NCBI RefSeq assembly: GCF_005116575.1
Contig: NZ_SWCN01000006.1
Location: 1-64,000, forward strand
Direction of reading: 5' to 3'
DNA length: 64,000 nucleotides
Source of the DNA: Desulforhopalus sp. IMCC35007
GTDB lineage: Bacteria; Desulfobacterota; Desulfobulbia; Desulfobulbales; Desulfocapsaceae
Shown here: in pieces, positions 52,764 through 60,925 of the stretch
Numbering within the stretch: position 1 is the stretch's first letter
Layout of the letters: every line of letters starts with the position of its first letter
The notes under the pieces: generated by a model
Database searches by the model: none
What the model saw: the letters and a program-made list of their open reading frames with translations, nothing else
What the model was told of the DNA's origin: nothing
Translations under genes and position numbers: made by a program

Positions 52764-53702
52764 ATGATAACTATTGGAACAAGAAAAAGTAAACTCGCTA
52801 TGTGGCAGACGGAAACAGTTGCGGGCTTTCTCAACGCTGCAGGAATAGAAACCCAGATTAGCTCCATGGAAACTATTGGAGATAAGGTTCTTGACAGGTC
52901 AATTGCAAAAATTGGCAGCAAAGGGGTTTTTACCGTGGAGCTTGAAGAGCAGCTGGCAAATGGAAGCACTGATATTGCCGTACATAGCGCAAAAGATATG
53001 CAATCGGTGTTGCCGGAAGGTTTTAAGCTGATAGCGTTTACAGAACGGGAAAAAGCAAACGATGTGCTGGTGAGTGGCGACAAAACGGTCGACATAACGA
53101 ATACCGAAAGGCCCTTGATCATAGGGACCTCTTCTGTGCGTAGACGTGCTTTTTTGCGAAATTATTACCCCCATGTAAAAATCGTAGAGATGCGGGGGAA
53201 TTTACAAACCCGGATACGCAAGATGGAAGATGGTGATTGTGATGCCCTGATGCTTGCGTACGCTGGAGTAAAGCGTATGGGCTACGAAGACATGGTGGTG
53301 CATGAATTTGATGTCACTGAATTTACCCCTCCCGTGGGCCAGGGATGTATTGCTATTGAAGCTGCAGTAAGCCTTGACCCAGAAAAATTGCAACAGGTTC
53401 GAAGGTGTTTGAATAACCAGAAGAGCGAGTGTTGCTTGCTTGCTGAGCGTGCTTTTCTTAAAACCCTTGAGGGGGGGTGCAGTATTCCGGCTTTTGGTCA
53501 CGCTACTTTGAGTGCTGATGGTTCAGAAATCACCCTTACAGCCGGGCTTGCAAGCCTTGATGGCGCAACAATTCTTCGCAGGTCCGAAACAGATAGTACA
53601 GAGCATCCGGAAATTCTTGGGGCTCGGGTTGGAGAATATATTCTGGCCAATAATGGCAGGGAGATGTTGCTTGAGATCCGGCGAATGCAGGCAGCGGATT
53701 AA
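52764..53702 (+). CDS. hemC: Porphobilinogen deaminase
   Basis: A 312-residue enzyme that polymerises four porphobilinogens into hydroxymethylbilane, the first linear tetrapyrrole of haem, sirohaem and cobalamin synthesis. Landmarks are TIGTRKSKLAMWQTE, IVEMRGNLQTRIRK, and the cofactor-carrying cysteine in LEGGCSIPAFG. Length is normal. The gene lies 68 bases before a cobalamin riboswitch that probably starts its own transcript. The start ATG follows TATTGGAATAAA. Confidence 0.96.
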   Translation: MITIGTRKSKLAMWQTETVAGFLNAAGIETQISSMETIGDKVLDRSIAKIGSKGVFTVELEEQLANGSTDIAVHSAKDMQSVLPEGFKLIAFTEREKANDVLVSGDKTVDITNTERPLIIGTSSVRRRAFLRNYYPHVKIVEMRGNLQTRIRKMEDGDCDALMLAYAGVKRMGYEDMVVHEFDVTEFTPPVGQGCIAIEAAVSLDPEKLQQVRRCLNNQKSECCLLAERAFLKTLEGGCSIPAFGHATLSADGSEITLTAGLASLDGATILRRSETDSTEHPEILGARVGEYILANNGREMLLEIRRMQAAD

Positions 53703-53733
53703 AAAAACATAACTGTGTCTTTGATTCGATACT

Positions 53734-53760
53734 TGACGAAGTCTGGGGGCTCGTATACTC
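53734..53760 (+). promoter_or_regulatory. Likely promoter of the riboswitch transcript
   Basis: TTGACG (53734-53739) and TATACT (53755-53760) match sigma70 hexamers, with a short 15-base spacer. Transcription would begin about 53767, just before the aptamer. It lies between the hemC stop and the riboswitch, supporting a separate transcription unit. Confidence 0.5.
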
Positions 53761-53769
53761 TTTACTCAG

Positions 53770-53931
53770 TCAAGGTGTCGACACGACGCTAAATGGGAAT
53801 CCGGTGTGAATCCGGAACGGGCCCGCCGCTGTGACCGGGGACGAAAATCGCTTATGCCACTGAACTGAGATTCTCTCGTTTGGGAAGGTGCGATGAGTAG
53901 GATGATTCGGAAGTCAGAATACCTGCCTTGA
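53770..53931 (+). promoter_or_regulatory. Cobalamin riboswitch
   Basis: The conserved aptamer blocks are present in order: the closing stem TCAAGG (53770-53775)/CCTTGA (53926-53931), GGGAATCCGGTGTGAATCC, CCGCTGTGACCGGGGACGA, the B12 box GCCACTG (53856-53862), GGGAAGG, and GATGATTCGGAAGTCAGA. This is a complete class I type aptamer. The expected behaviour is repression of the downstream gene when adenosylcobalamin or another corrinoid binds. The next hairpin is a terminator, consistent with transcriptional control. Confidence 0.95.
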
Positions 53932-53992
53932 CCATAATGCTTTGCTCTCCGAGGATCAGAGAGCTCTAGCGCCTATCTGTGGTGAAATCAGG

Positions 53993-54030
53993 GCCCCCAG
54001 ATCAATACAATTGATCCGGGGGCTTTTTTT
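53993..54030 (+). terminator. Riboswitch expression-platform terminator
   Basis: Arms 53993-54005 and 54011-54023 pair over 13 positions with one mismatch, with a GCCCCC/GGGGGC base and five-base loop, followed by seven T residues. Upstream, GCTCTC (53944-53949) and GAGAGC (53959-53964) form another hairpin that may be the alternative structure. It would block read-through into the small gene when corrinoid is bound. Confidence 0.85.
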
Positions 54031-54071
54031 GTTTCCGGGTCGATATTTTCTCACACCTGGAGGAATTAACT

Positions 54072-54197
54072 ATGGACAAGAAAGAACTGGCCTATGCAAA
54101 ACAAACAGTCACTGCAGTCAAAGATTGGGACGCGTATCAGGCGGTGATAAGAAGTATCTCTAAAATATTGAGAGTGCTTCATTCTCCCCAAAAGTAA
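54072..54197 (+). CDS. 41-residue protein gene under cobalamin riboswitch control
   Basis: An open frame of 41 codons starts at ATG 54072 with GGAGGA (54059-54064) seven bases upstream and ends TAA. The product begins MDKKELAYAKQTVTAVKDWD and ends VLHSPQK. It is basic, lacks cysteine and has no signal peptide or clear membrane helix; parts could form an amphipathic helix. It is the only gene between the riboswitch terminator and a second terminator at 54229. I do not recognise it. It may be a true corrinoid-regulated small protein, a remnant of a longer gene, or a short frame in a regulatory RNA. Confidence 0.6.
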   Translation: MDKKELAYAKQTVTAVKDWDAYQAVIRSISKILRVLHSPQK

Positions 54198-54228
54198 CAT
54201 GAATTAATTAGGCTTGATATTCTAACAG

Positions 54229-54270
54229 ATCCCGCATACCATAATATTTAGTATGTGGGATTTGTTTTTT
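54229..54270 (+). terminator. Terminator after the small riboswitch-controlled gene
   Basis: Perfect 11-bp arms ATCCCGCATAC (54229-54239) and GTATGTGGGAT (54251-54261, one G:T pair) are followed by a T-rich run ending at 54270. It closes the unit that began at the riboswitch. The region from 54271 to 54495 holds no further gene that I can support. Confidence 0.88.
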
Positions 54271-54495
54271 GTGATATAACGAGTAAAATATTGATTCTGT
54301 TTGTTCGAATATACATGAAATAATAGCTGTTTCACCTGATTTTATCACTGAACAGCCTGACTGATTGTATGAACCATATTTTTTGTTGAAAGAAAAACCT
54401 TGAAATTAGCCATACGCTGAGATAACTGTTACAAATGTATACTTCAAAGATGGTCAGTTGGGCGTAAAACGCAATGAATAAATAGAGAGGAAGAG

Positions 54496-55230
54496 ATGAA
54501 AAAGACATTTTTAAAAGTAATTGCATTAACTGCGGCCCTGTCTTTTGGAGCAGTAAGTGTAGGTTTTGCAGCTGGTGGAAGTATTGGGCATGGTGATATT
54601 TCAGTTTTTAAAAATGGTCAGTTGTCAGCAAAATTATCAGGGCAAAATCCTGTTGAAGATGGAGCATTGCTGGTGTGTGATGGCAAATGTATGCTCAAGT
54701 CGGAAGGAATTTCTATAATTGCTACTGATAAATCACAGGTTGCTGTAACTAACGAAGACGACACGTTTAAGTTATATGTTAAAGAAGGCACTGTTGACTA
54801 TGTAATTAGCAGCAATGCCAGAAAAATTGCTTTTTATACCCCACAGGGGACTTACACTGTTGCCGAAGTCGTATTTAACGCAAGTAACAATTCAGTGGTT
54901 AAAGGGTCTGTGACTGTTGCAGCAGATGGGCAAACTGAAATCAGTGTAACTGAAGGTAAGATGGTTTTTGCAACTGCTGATGGAATGAAGACAGTAGATG
55001 CTAATAATAAAATAGTTCTCGCCGTTGCACCTGCTGCAGCAGGTGGTGGTGCGGAAGCTAAAATTGGTACCGTCATCTTTGGTGCCGCTAGTTTGGGTGT
55101 CGTCGGGGGGGTAGTGGCAGCTATAGCTGACGATGATGATACACCGTCGGTGGCTGCTGCTGCGGCTCCAGCTCCAACTCCACCAGTTGTACGCCCAAGA
55201 CCTACTCCGACAGCTAGTCCAAGCAATTAA
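54496..55230 (+). CDS. Secreted FecR-like protein with membrane tail
   Basis: A 244-residue protein with a signal peptide (residues 1-25, ending VGFAAGGS). Residues 40-165 are beta-rich and resemble a FecR-type domain, with a cysteine pair in LVCDGKCML. A hydrophobic helix (about 190-210) is followed by ADDDD and an Ala/Pro-rich tail. No enzyme motif is visible. It precedes the polysaccharide export genes, from which it is separated by a hairpin with a short T run. It may sense or scaffold the envelope; this is inference. The start ATG follows GAGAGGAAGAG. Confidence 0.7.
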   Translation: MKKTFLKVIALTAALSFGAVSVGFAAGGSIGHGDISVFKNGQLSAKLSGQNPVEDGALLVCDGKCMLKSEGISIIATDKSQVAVTNEDDTFKLYVKEGTVDYVISSNARKIAFYTPQGTYTVAEVVFNASNNSVVKGSVTVAADGQTEISVTEGKMVFATADGMKTVDANNKIVLAVAPAAAGGGAEAKIGTVIFGAASLGVVGGVVAAIADDDDTPSVAAAAAPAPTPPVVRPRPTPTASPSN

Positions 55231-55251
55231 ATATTTATTTTTGATACACTT

Positions 55252-55285
55252 AAAGGGTTGTCTGCAGGCTAAAGACAACCCTTTT
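55252..55285 (+). terminator. Hairpin between the FecR-like gene and wza
   Basis: Arms AAAGGGTTGTCT (55252-55263) and AGACAACCCTTT (55273-55284) pair perfectly over 12 bp around a 9-base loop. Only about four T residues follow, so it may be a partial terminator or attenuator before the export operon. Confidence 0.7.
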
Positions 55286-55304
55286 CTGATTGTTATCAGG
55301 CGTT

Positions 55305-56354
55305 ATGCAAATCATGAAAAAATGTATTCAACGGTTTTTCTGTCTGGCTGGTCTATTACACTTATTGCTGGCTTTACTTCTACAAGGTTGTGGGAGTGAT
55401 CCTCGTTTTAAGGAAACAGTTTCTATCGAGGAGTTTAAAAAGCAATCGGTGGAACAGGTTGCTGAAGTCAAAGAGAGTAATGTTCCATTAACTTCATCAA
55501 TGCCAGAAGATGTCAGTGTCTCAGGTGATTATCTCTTGGGAGAAGGTGATTTGATTTCTATTCAGGTTTTCGAAACAGAAGAGTTGAATACTGAAGTCCG
55601 AGTTTCTTCTACCGGTGTAATTAATGCACCTCTGCTGGGAGATGTTAATGTGCTTAATCTCTCTGCTGCTGAGGCTGAGAAAAAAATCGAAAAGCTGTAC
55701 GCCAAAGATTATCTTCATAATCCACATGTTGCTGTCCACATAAAAGAGCATGTAAGTAAGCAAATCACCTTATTAGGGGCTATAAAAACTCCTGGTACCT
55801 ATAACTACGTTTCAAGAAGACGCATTTTAGACATTCTTGCCATGGGCAATGGGTTGACAGAAAAAGCGGGTTCTTTTTGCTATATTACCCGTCAAGATCC
55901 CAAAACTGGGAGTCGTGTGAGTTATATGGTTGACCTTGACGAGTTGATGAAAAAAGGTGATGTGGAGAGCAACCATACGATTTTGGGTGGAGACGTTATT
56001 TATATTCCGGAATCTGGGCAATGCTTTGTTGATGGTGCTGTGAGAAAACCCGGAACATATCCAATTAGTAATAATATGTCCGTTTCTGAAGCGATTGCAC
56101 TTGCGGGTGGACTTGCCAGCTACGCCGATGATGACAGTATAAAACTTGTCCGTTATATGGGGAAGGGTAAAGAGCGACAGGTCGTCAGTATCAGCTATAA
56201 TCAGTTGCAAGCTGGTGTGGGAGATACACTTTTTCTCCAGGATCAAGATATTATTTTTGCGGAATCCAGCGCCTCCGGGAAGTTGATGGCTGGATCAGGA
56301 CTTACAATTGGTTTTATGGGGACGGGCGTTTCGTTTAGAGACCCTGAAAATTGA
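55305..56354 (+). CDS. Wza-like polysaccharide export lipoprotein
   Basis: A 349-residue outer-membrane export protein. The signal ends in a lipobox LLLQGC, so it should be lipid-anchored. The Poly_export domain has SGDYLLGEGDLISIQVFET and INAPLLGDVNVLNLSAAEAE. SLBB repeats follow (ITLLGAIKTPGTYNYVS and CFVDGAVRKPGTYPIS). Wza proteins form the outer-membrane exit pore for capsule or exopolysaccharide. I chose ATG 55305 with an AGG-containing site at 55298; ATG 55314 and TTG 55290 are alternatives. Confidence 0.92.
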   Translation: MQIMKKCIQRFFCLAGLLHLLLALLLQGCGSDPRFKETVSIEEFKKQSVEQVAEVKESNVPLTSSMPEDVSVSGDYLLGEGDLISIQVFETEELNTEVRVSSTGVINAPLLGDVNVLNLSAAEAEKKIEKLYAKDYLHNPHVAVHIKEHVSKQITLLGAIKTPGTYNYVSRRRILDILAMGNGLTEKAGSFCYITRQDPKTGSRVSYMVDLDELMKKGDVESNHTILGGDVIYIPESGQCFVDGAVRKPGTYPISNNMSVSEAIALAGGLASYADDDSIKLVRYMGKGKERQVVSISYNQLQAGVGDTLFLQDQDIIFAESSASGKLMAGSGLTIGFMGTGVSFRDPEN

Positions 56355-56390
56355 TGATATTGATTGTCTCTGACATCTGTGAAACCTGAG

Positions 56391-57818
56391 ATGCAATTCG
56401 AAAAAACCGCCCGGTATTTTGTACTGGGAATTATTGCAACAATTCCTCTTGTTTTTGGTGCGGTTCATCCTCTTCTCACCGGCGTTTACACATTTTTGTT
56501 GCTTGTTGGTCTTGGTGGCTGGCTTTTATTGAACCCGACAGAAAAAAAGACCTCGCCCTCTTTAAACATCCTTCTTCCTCTTATTATTATTCTTTGGATT
56601 GCACTTCAATCTCTTCCACTGCCTATTGAGATTGTTGAGTTTCTCTCCCCCCATCGTGCTGAGCGGGTGAGCATGGTCAATACACTGACTGGCACAATTC
56701 AAAAGTTCGTTACATTGAGTGAAAATGGTAGGGAAGGGCTGTACAAGGCATTATTTTTGCTGTCGTTTCTTTTGTACTATCAGACGCTTAAAAGACTTTT
56801 TGCTCAAGATAAAAATTTTTTGAATACTGTTGTCCTGGCGATTGTGGCAGTCGGAACTCTTGAGGCATTTTATGGACTTTTTCAGTTTGTTAGTCCCCAG
56901 GTTGGTATACTCTGGTTGGCGATAAAGGGGAGGGCTGCATATGGGACTATTATATATAAAAATCAATATGCTTCATTTTTGAATATGATTTGGCCTCTTG
57001 CGATCGCGAGTGGCTTATATTTTTTTCTCAATCAAAAGAAAAGGATACAGAATAAAAAAACAGAGAACCAAATCACGGCAACTCTCAAGGAGCTTGCGAA
57101 TACTAAAATTCAGGCGATTATATATTTATTCGCAGCGGCTCTGATGTGGCTGGCCGTACTGTTCTCTCTCTCTCGAGGTGGAATATTGGCAATGGTCTTG
57201 GTTGCCATGTGTTTTATTTTTTTCCTCCCCTTTTCTAAAATGAGAAAACTGACCTGTTTAATGGCCTTTGTTGTCTTTGTGGGCAGTTATGGTGCTATAC
57301 TTGGTCTGGATACCGTTGTGGCAAGGTTCAATTCAATGGGGTCTTCGGGGGCTGTGCGATTCGATATCTATCTTGCCTCGCTGCCCCTGCTCATGGATCA
57401 TTGGTTGACGGGAATTGGAGTGGGGGCGTACACCTTGCTTTCTCCGGTTTATTTGAAAGGCTTTCCTGTGAATATACATTTTGACAGGGTGCATAATGAA
57501 TACCTCGAATTGTTTATTGAACTCGGTATTCCCATGGCTTCACTACTGTTTTTATGGTTGGCGTTTCAGTTGGGCAGGATGCTACGCAACATAATAGATA
57601 CTACTCGGCTGTTACAGCTTGATTTGAATCTCTTTCTTCCTGGTCTTGCTTCTTTTTGCGGACTATTGGGTTTTTTGATTCATGGTGTGGTCGATTTTGG
57701 CTGGAGGTTGCCTGCGAATCTTCTTTACGCCACGACATTGGCAGCCATTGCGACGTATTGTTTAGAGAACGGAATGAGGCAACCAAAAGGGAAAAAAGGG
57801 GAAAATAAAGCGACCTGA
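56391..57818 (+). CDS. O-antigen ligase/polymerase-like membrane protein
   Basis: A 475-residue protein with about ten to twelve membrane helices and a large outer loop. The Wzy_C-type segment near HNEYLELFIELGIPMASLLF with an Arg/His-rich loop before it (FPVNIHFDRVHNEY) is typical. Members either ligate a polysaccharide to a lipid or polymerise repeat units. No glycosyltransferase or flippase gene lies in this window, but the locus may continue past it. The start is uncertain (ATG 56391, GTG 56379 or TTG 56364). Confidence 0.82.
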   Translation: MQFEKTARYFVLGIIATIPLVFGAVHPLLTGVYTFLLLVGLGGWLLLNPTEKKTSPSLNILLPLIIILWIALQSLPLPIEIVEFLSPHRAERVSMVNTLTGTIQKFVTLSENGREGLYKALFLLSFLLYYQTLKRLFAQDKNFLNTVVLAIVAVGTLEAFYGLFQFVSPQVGILWLAIKGRAAYGTIIYKNQYASFLNMIWPLAIASGLYFFLNQKKRIQNKKTENQITATLKELANTKIQAIIYLFAAALMWLAVLFSLSRGGILAMVLVAMCFIFFLPFSKMRKLTCLMAFVVFVGSYGAILGLDTVVARFNSMGSSGAVRFDIYLASLPLLMDHWLTGIGVGAYTLLSPVYLKGFPVNIHFDRVHNEYLELFIELGIPMASLLFLWLAFQLGRMLRNIIDTTRLLQLDLNLFLPGLASFCGLLGFLIHGVVDFGWRLPANLLYATTLAAIATYCLENGMRQPKGKKGENKAT

Positions 57819-57841
57819 TAATTAAACCGTTGGTTTTTCTG

Positions 57842-58570
57842 ATGACAGAAATTCAAAACTTTATCGACATTCACACACATATATTACCCGCTTTAGATGA
57901 CGGTCCGAAAAGCCTTCAAGAAAGCATTGCACTTGCACGTTGTTATGAGCGTGTTGGAGTTCGACGCGTAATAGCAACCCCTCATTTTATACCGGGAACA
58001 GCCTGGGCTCCATCAAAAGAAAAAATTATTCGATCGGTGGAGGCTCTGCAAAAAAACCTCAATGATGAAGGTGTTTTGCTGACGATTGAGCCGGGGATGG
58101 AAATAGCCTATCATACTAAAATGGCCGACCGGATTTACGCTGGAGAGCTTCTGTCACTTGGCAGTAGTGGATACTACTTGGTTGAGCCTGATTTTCATGG
58201 AGAACAGGACAGTTTATTAGCAACAGTGACCCTCCTATTGCAAAAAGGCATAAAAATTATCATCGCTCACCCAGAGAGGACTATGGGGTTTCAGGAACAA
58301 CCTCAACTGCTTGAACGGTTGGTTAGCGAAGGGGCGCTTCTTCAAATTAATGCCGGCAGTCTCTTGGGAGAATTTGGCCCAAAGAGTAAGGCAATGGCAA
58401 TATTTCTTGTTGAAAAACAGCTTTGCCACTTTTTTGCATCTGATGCACATAATTATGACAAAAGAGCACCAATAACAACGGCGGAATGGTACACTCTTGG
58501 TTGCCTGTCTGCAAACAGCAACTTGTGTAGGACTTGCCTGCAGAACATTTGTTGTGTTTTCGATGTCTAA
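57842..58570 (+). CDS. CpsB/CapC-type PHP tyrosine phosphatase
   Basis: A 242-residue protein. The PHP metal-binding motifs are DIHTHILPALDDGP at the start, ATPHFIPGTAW, HPERTMGFQ and FASDAHNYDKR. In Gram-positive bacteria CpsB dephosphorylates the polysaccharide tyrosine kinase; Gram-negative Wzc is usually served by the unrelated Wzb. Here the PHP type lies directly before the Wzc-like gene. The start ATG 57842 lacks a ribosome site; TTG 57830 is an alternative. Confidence 0.88.
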   Translation: MTEIQNFIDIHTHILPALDDGPKSLQESIALARCYERVGVRRVIATPHFIPGTAWAPSKEKIIRSVEALQKNLNDEGVLLTIEPGMEIAYHTKMADRIYAGELLSLGSSGYYLVEPDFHGEQDSLLATVTLLLQKGIKIIIAHPERTMGFQEQPQLLERLVSEGALLQINAGSLLGEFGPKSKAMAIFLVEKQLCHFFASDAHNYDKRAPITTAEWYTLGCLSANSNLCRTCLQNICCVFDV

Positions 58571-58616
58571 GATATGATTGATAGTCATATAGTCTATGCG
58601 ACTATAAAAAATATAC

Positions 58617-60917
58617 ATGGGAATTATGAAGCCAAATCAAGATCTGTATCCTGAACTCGACAATAAACTCGTTGTTCGAGAAGAGAAACAACACTATTTG
58701 CCGAGCACTGAGGTTCGGGAAATTGCACCAGAATTTAAAGACGAAATCGATCTGCGAGATCTGTTGGATACGATCATACGACGCAAAGCAGTTATCCTGA
58801 TATGTCTGCTCTGTTGTTTCTCTGCTGTCACTTTGTATACCTTTACCGTGACTCCTCAGTTTAAGGCAAAGGCTGTGGTGCGGGTCTCTGCTCAGTCAGA
58901 TAAGCTTACCCAGTTTGAAGGTATCGAATCCACTGCAGTGCAAACAATGGAATTCCAACAAACCCAGGTGCGATTGCTGCAAAGTGAGCAACTTGCCATC
59001 AGAGTAATGGATCGGATGGATTTGATGAATAATCCTCAATTCAATAGTGAAGCAAAAACCGCTTCTGGTGAAGCTGGGACTCCAGGTTTTTTTGATACTT
59101 TAATGTCGTTTGTCCGTCCTGGTGAGAGCGAGGATACTTTAAATCTCTTAAATGAAGAAAATCAAAATCTTATTGCCGTTGATCGGTCCTTATTACGTTT
59201 TCATGAATTGTTTCAGGTAAGTCCAATACGTAATAGTGAACTTATCGAGGTTTCTTTTACTTCGACCTCCCCCGCGTTGGCCGCAGAAGTCACAAATACG
59301 ACCACGGATGAGTTTATCAATATGCATATGGACAGCAAACTTAAGGCGTCCCGTGATGCGAGCAGGTTCCTGGCAAAACAGATTGAAGCAGCACAGATCA
59401 AGCTTGAAAAATCTGAAATTGAATTACAGGAATTTGCGAGAAAGATAGGAATTGTATCTCTTGATCCGAAATCAAACCTTGTGATGAAACAACTGGAAGA
59501 ACTCAATGAAGCTTTGGCAAAAGCACGATCCAACCGGATTTTGCAGGAGGCAAGATACCAGCAGAGTCTGAATGGAGATTTCCGCAATCATTTTCAGATG
59601 ATTGATAACGAGTTAATTCAAAACCTTAAAAATAAACATGCGTCTCTCCTTGCAGAGTATAAACAGCTGAGCGCAACGTTTAAGCCGATGTATCCCAAAA
59701 TGGTACAACTGAAAGCGCAGATGGATGATATTGATGCGAGCATTAATGCAGAAAAGCGTGCAATTATTGATTCCATAAAAAACGACTATGATACAGCGGT
59801 TAAAACAGAAGAGTACTTGCTTCAAAGAACGGAAGAGCAGAAGAAGCGTGCTATGGATTTAGAGGAAAAAGCGACACAATACAAAATATACGAACGGGGT
59901 GTGGAAAGTAATAAATCCATCTATCAGAGCCTTCTGCAACGATCAAAAGAAATTGAAGCGACAGTCGGTGCATCTGTGACAAATATCGAGATCATAGATG
60001 CAGCTCGTCCTCCGTTATTCCCGTTCAAGCCACGGGTTCCATTAAATCTCGCTCTTGGTTTTACTTTGGGATTGATAACTGGTGTCGGGGCAGCTTTTCT
60101 TCTGGAGTATTTCGACAACACAATCAAAAATCCTGACGAAATGACAGATCGTTTCGGTATTCCTGTACTTGGCCTCATCCCCTTTGATAAAGATGCTGTG
60201 GATAATCGAAACCTCATGGCTTTGAAGTTTTTCAATGAGCCCAGATCTCCTGTTGCTGAGGCATTTCGAACGACAATGACCTCAGTGCGTCTTTCTGTGG
60301 CAGATTCTCCACCCAAGACAATTCTTGTCACGAGTATTCTGCCCGGTGCCGGTAAAAGCTCTCTATCCAGTAACTCATGTTTATCGTACCTGGCTGAGGA
60401 TGAACGGTGCCTGCTGATCGATGTTGATCTTCGGAAACCAAGTCTTCATAATGTATTTAAAGGTGGTATTCGGGGTAAAGGGCTCTCCTCAGTGCTCAGT
60501 GGTATGTCTAAGCTCTCTGAGGTTATAGGGCAGACAGAATATCCAGGCCTGGATTTTATCAGTAGTGGCCCACTTCCTCCCAATCCTGCCGAACTGCTTT
60601 CCTCAAAGCGCATGCGGCAGTTGCTACAACTTGTCTCAAGAAACTATGACAGGGTCATTCTTGACGGCCCTCCCTATCAGGGATTTGCTGAAATACTTGT
60701 TCTATCCAATATGGTTGATGGGGTCATACTGGTTTCAGTTGAAGGCAATACGCCGCGCGAAGGTGTGAAACATTTTAAGCGGGCTGTAACGAACGTCGGT
60801 GGGCGGATACTTGGTGCAATAATTAATAAGGCAGGGCAAAGGAAGGGGTATAGCTCATATAGCGGCTATAAATATTACTCATACAATTATGAGTATGGCA
60901 AAGATTCGGAAAGCTGA
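58617..60917 (+). CDS. Wzc-like polysaccharide co-polymerase and tyrosine kinase
   Basis: A 766-residue inner-membrane protein. An N-terminal Wzz domain has a first helix (about 60-80). A long periplasmic coiled coil (about 225-440) leads to a second helix near 485. The cytoplasmic kinase has Walker A ILPGAGKSSLSS, A' LLIDVDLRKPS and Walker B VILDGPPYQG. The C-terminal tail has eight closely spaced tyrosines (GYSSYSGYKYYSYNYEYG), the expected autophosphorylation cluster. It controls chain length and export with the Wza protein and is presumably dephosphorylated by the CpsB-type enzyme. ATG 58626, with GGGA upstream, is an alternative start. Confidence 0.94.
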   Translation: MGIMKPNQDLYPELDNKLVVREEKQHYLPSTEVREIAPEFKDEIDLRDLLDTIIRRKAVILICLLCCFSAVTLYTFTVTPQFKAKAVVRVSAQSDKLTQFEGIESTAVQTMEFQQTQVRLLQSEQLAIRVMDRMDLMNNPQFNSEAKTASGEAGTPGFFDTLMSFVRPGESEDTLNLLNEENQNLIAVDRSLLRFHELFQVSPIRNSELIEVSFTSTSPALAAEVTNTTTDEFINMHMDSKLKASRDASRFLAKQIEAAQIKLEKSEIELQEFARKIGIVSLDPKSNLVMKQLEELNEALAKARSNRILQEARYQQSLNGDFRNHFQMIDNELIQNLKNKHASLLAEYKQLSATFKPMYPKMVQLKAQMDDIDASINAEKRAIIDSIKNDYDTAVKTEEYLLQRTEEQKKRAMDLEEKATQYKIYERGVESNKSIYQSLLQRSKEIEATVGASVTNIEIIDAARPPLFPFKPRVPLNLALGFTLGLITGVGAAFLLEYFDNTIKNPDEMTDRFGIPVLGLIPFDKDAVDNRNLMALKFFNEPRSPVAEAFRTTMTSVRLSVADSPPKTILVTSILPGAGKSSLSSNSCLSYLAEDERCLLIDVDLRKPSLHNVFKGGIRGKGLSSVLSGMSKLSEVIGQTEYPGLDFISSGPLPPNPAELLSSKRMRQLLQLVSRNYDRVILDGPPYQGFAEILVLSNMVDGVILVSVEGNTPREGVKHFKRAVTNVGGRILGAIINKAGQRKGYSSYSGYKYYSYNYEYGKDSES

Positions 60918-60925
60918 ACACAACC

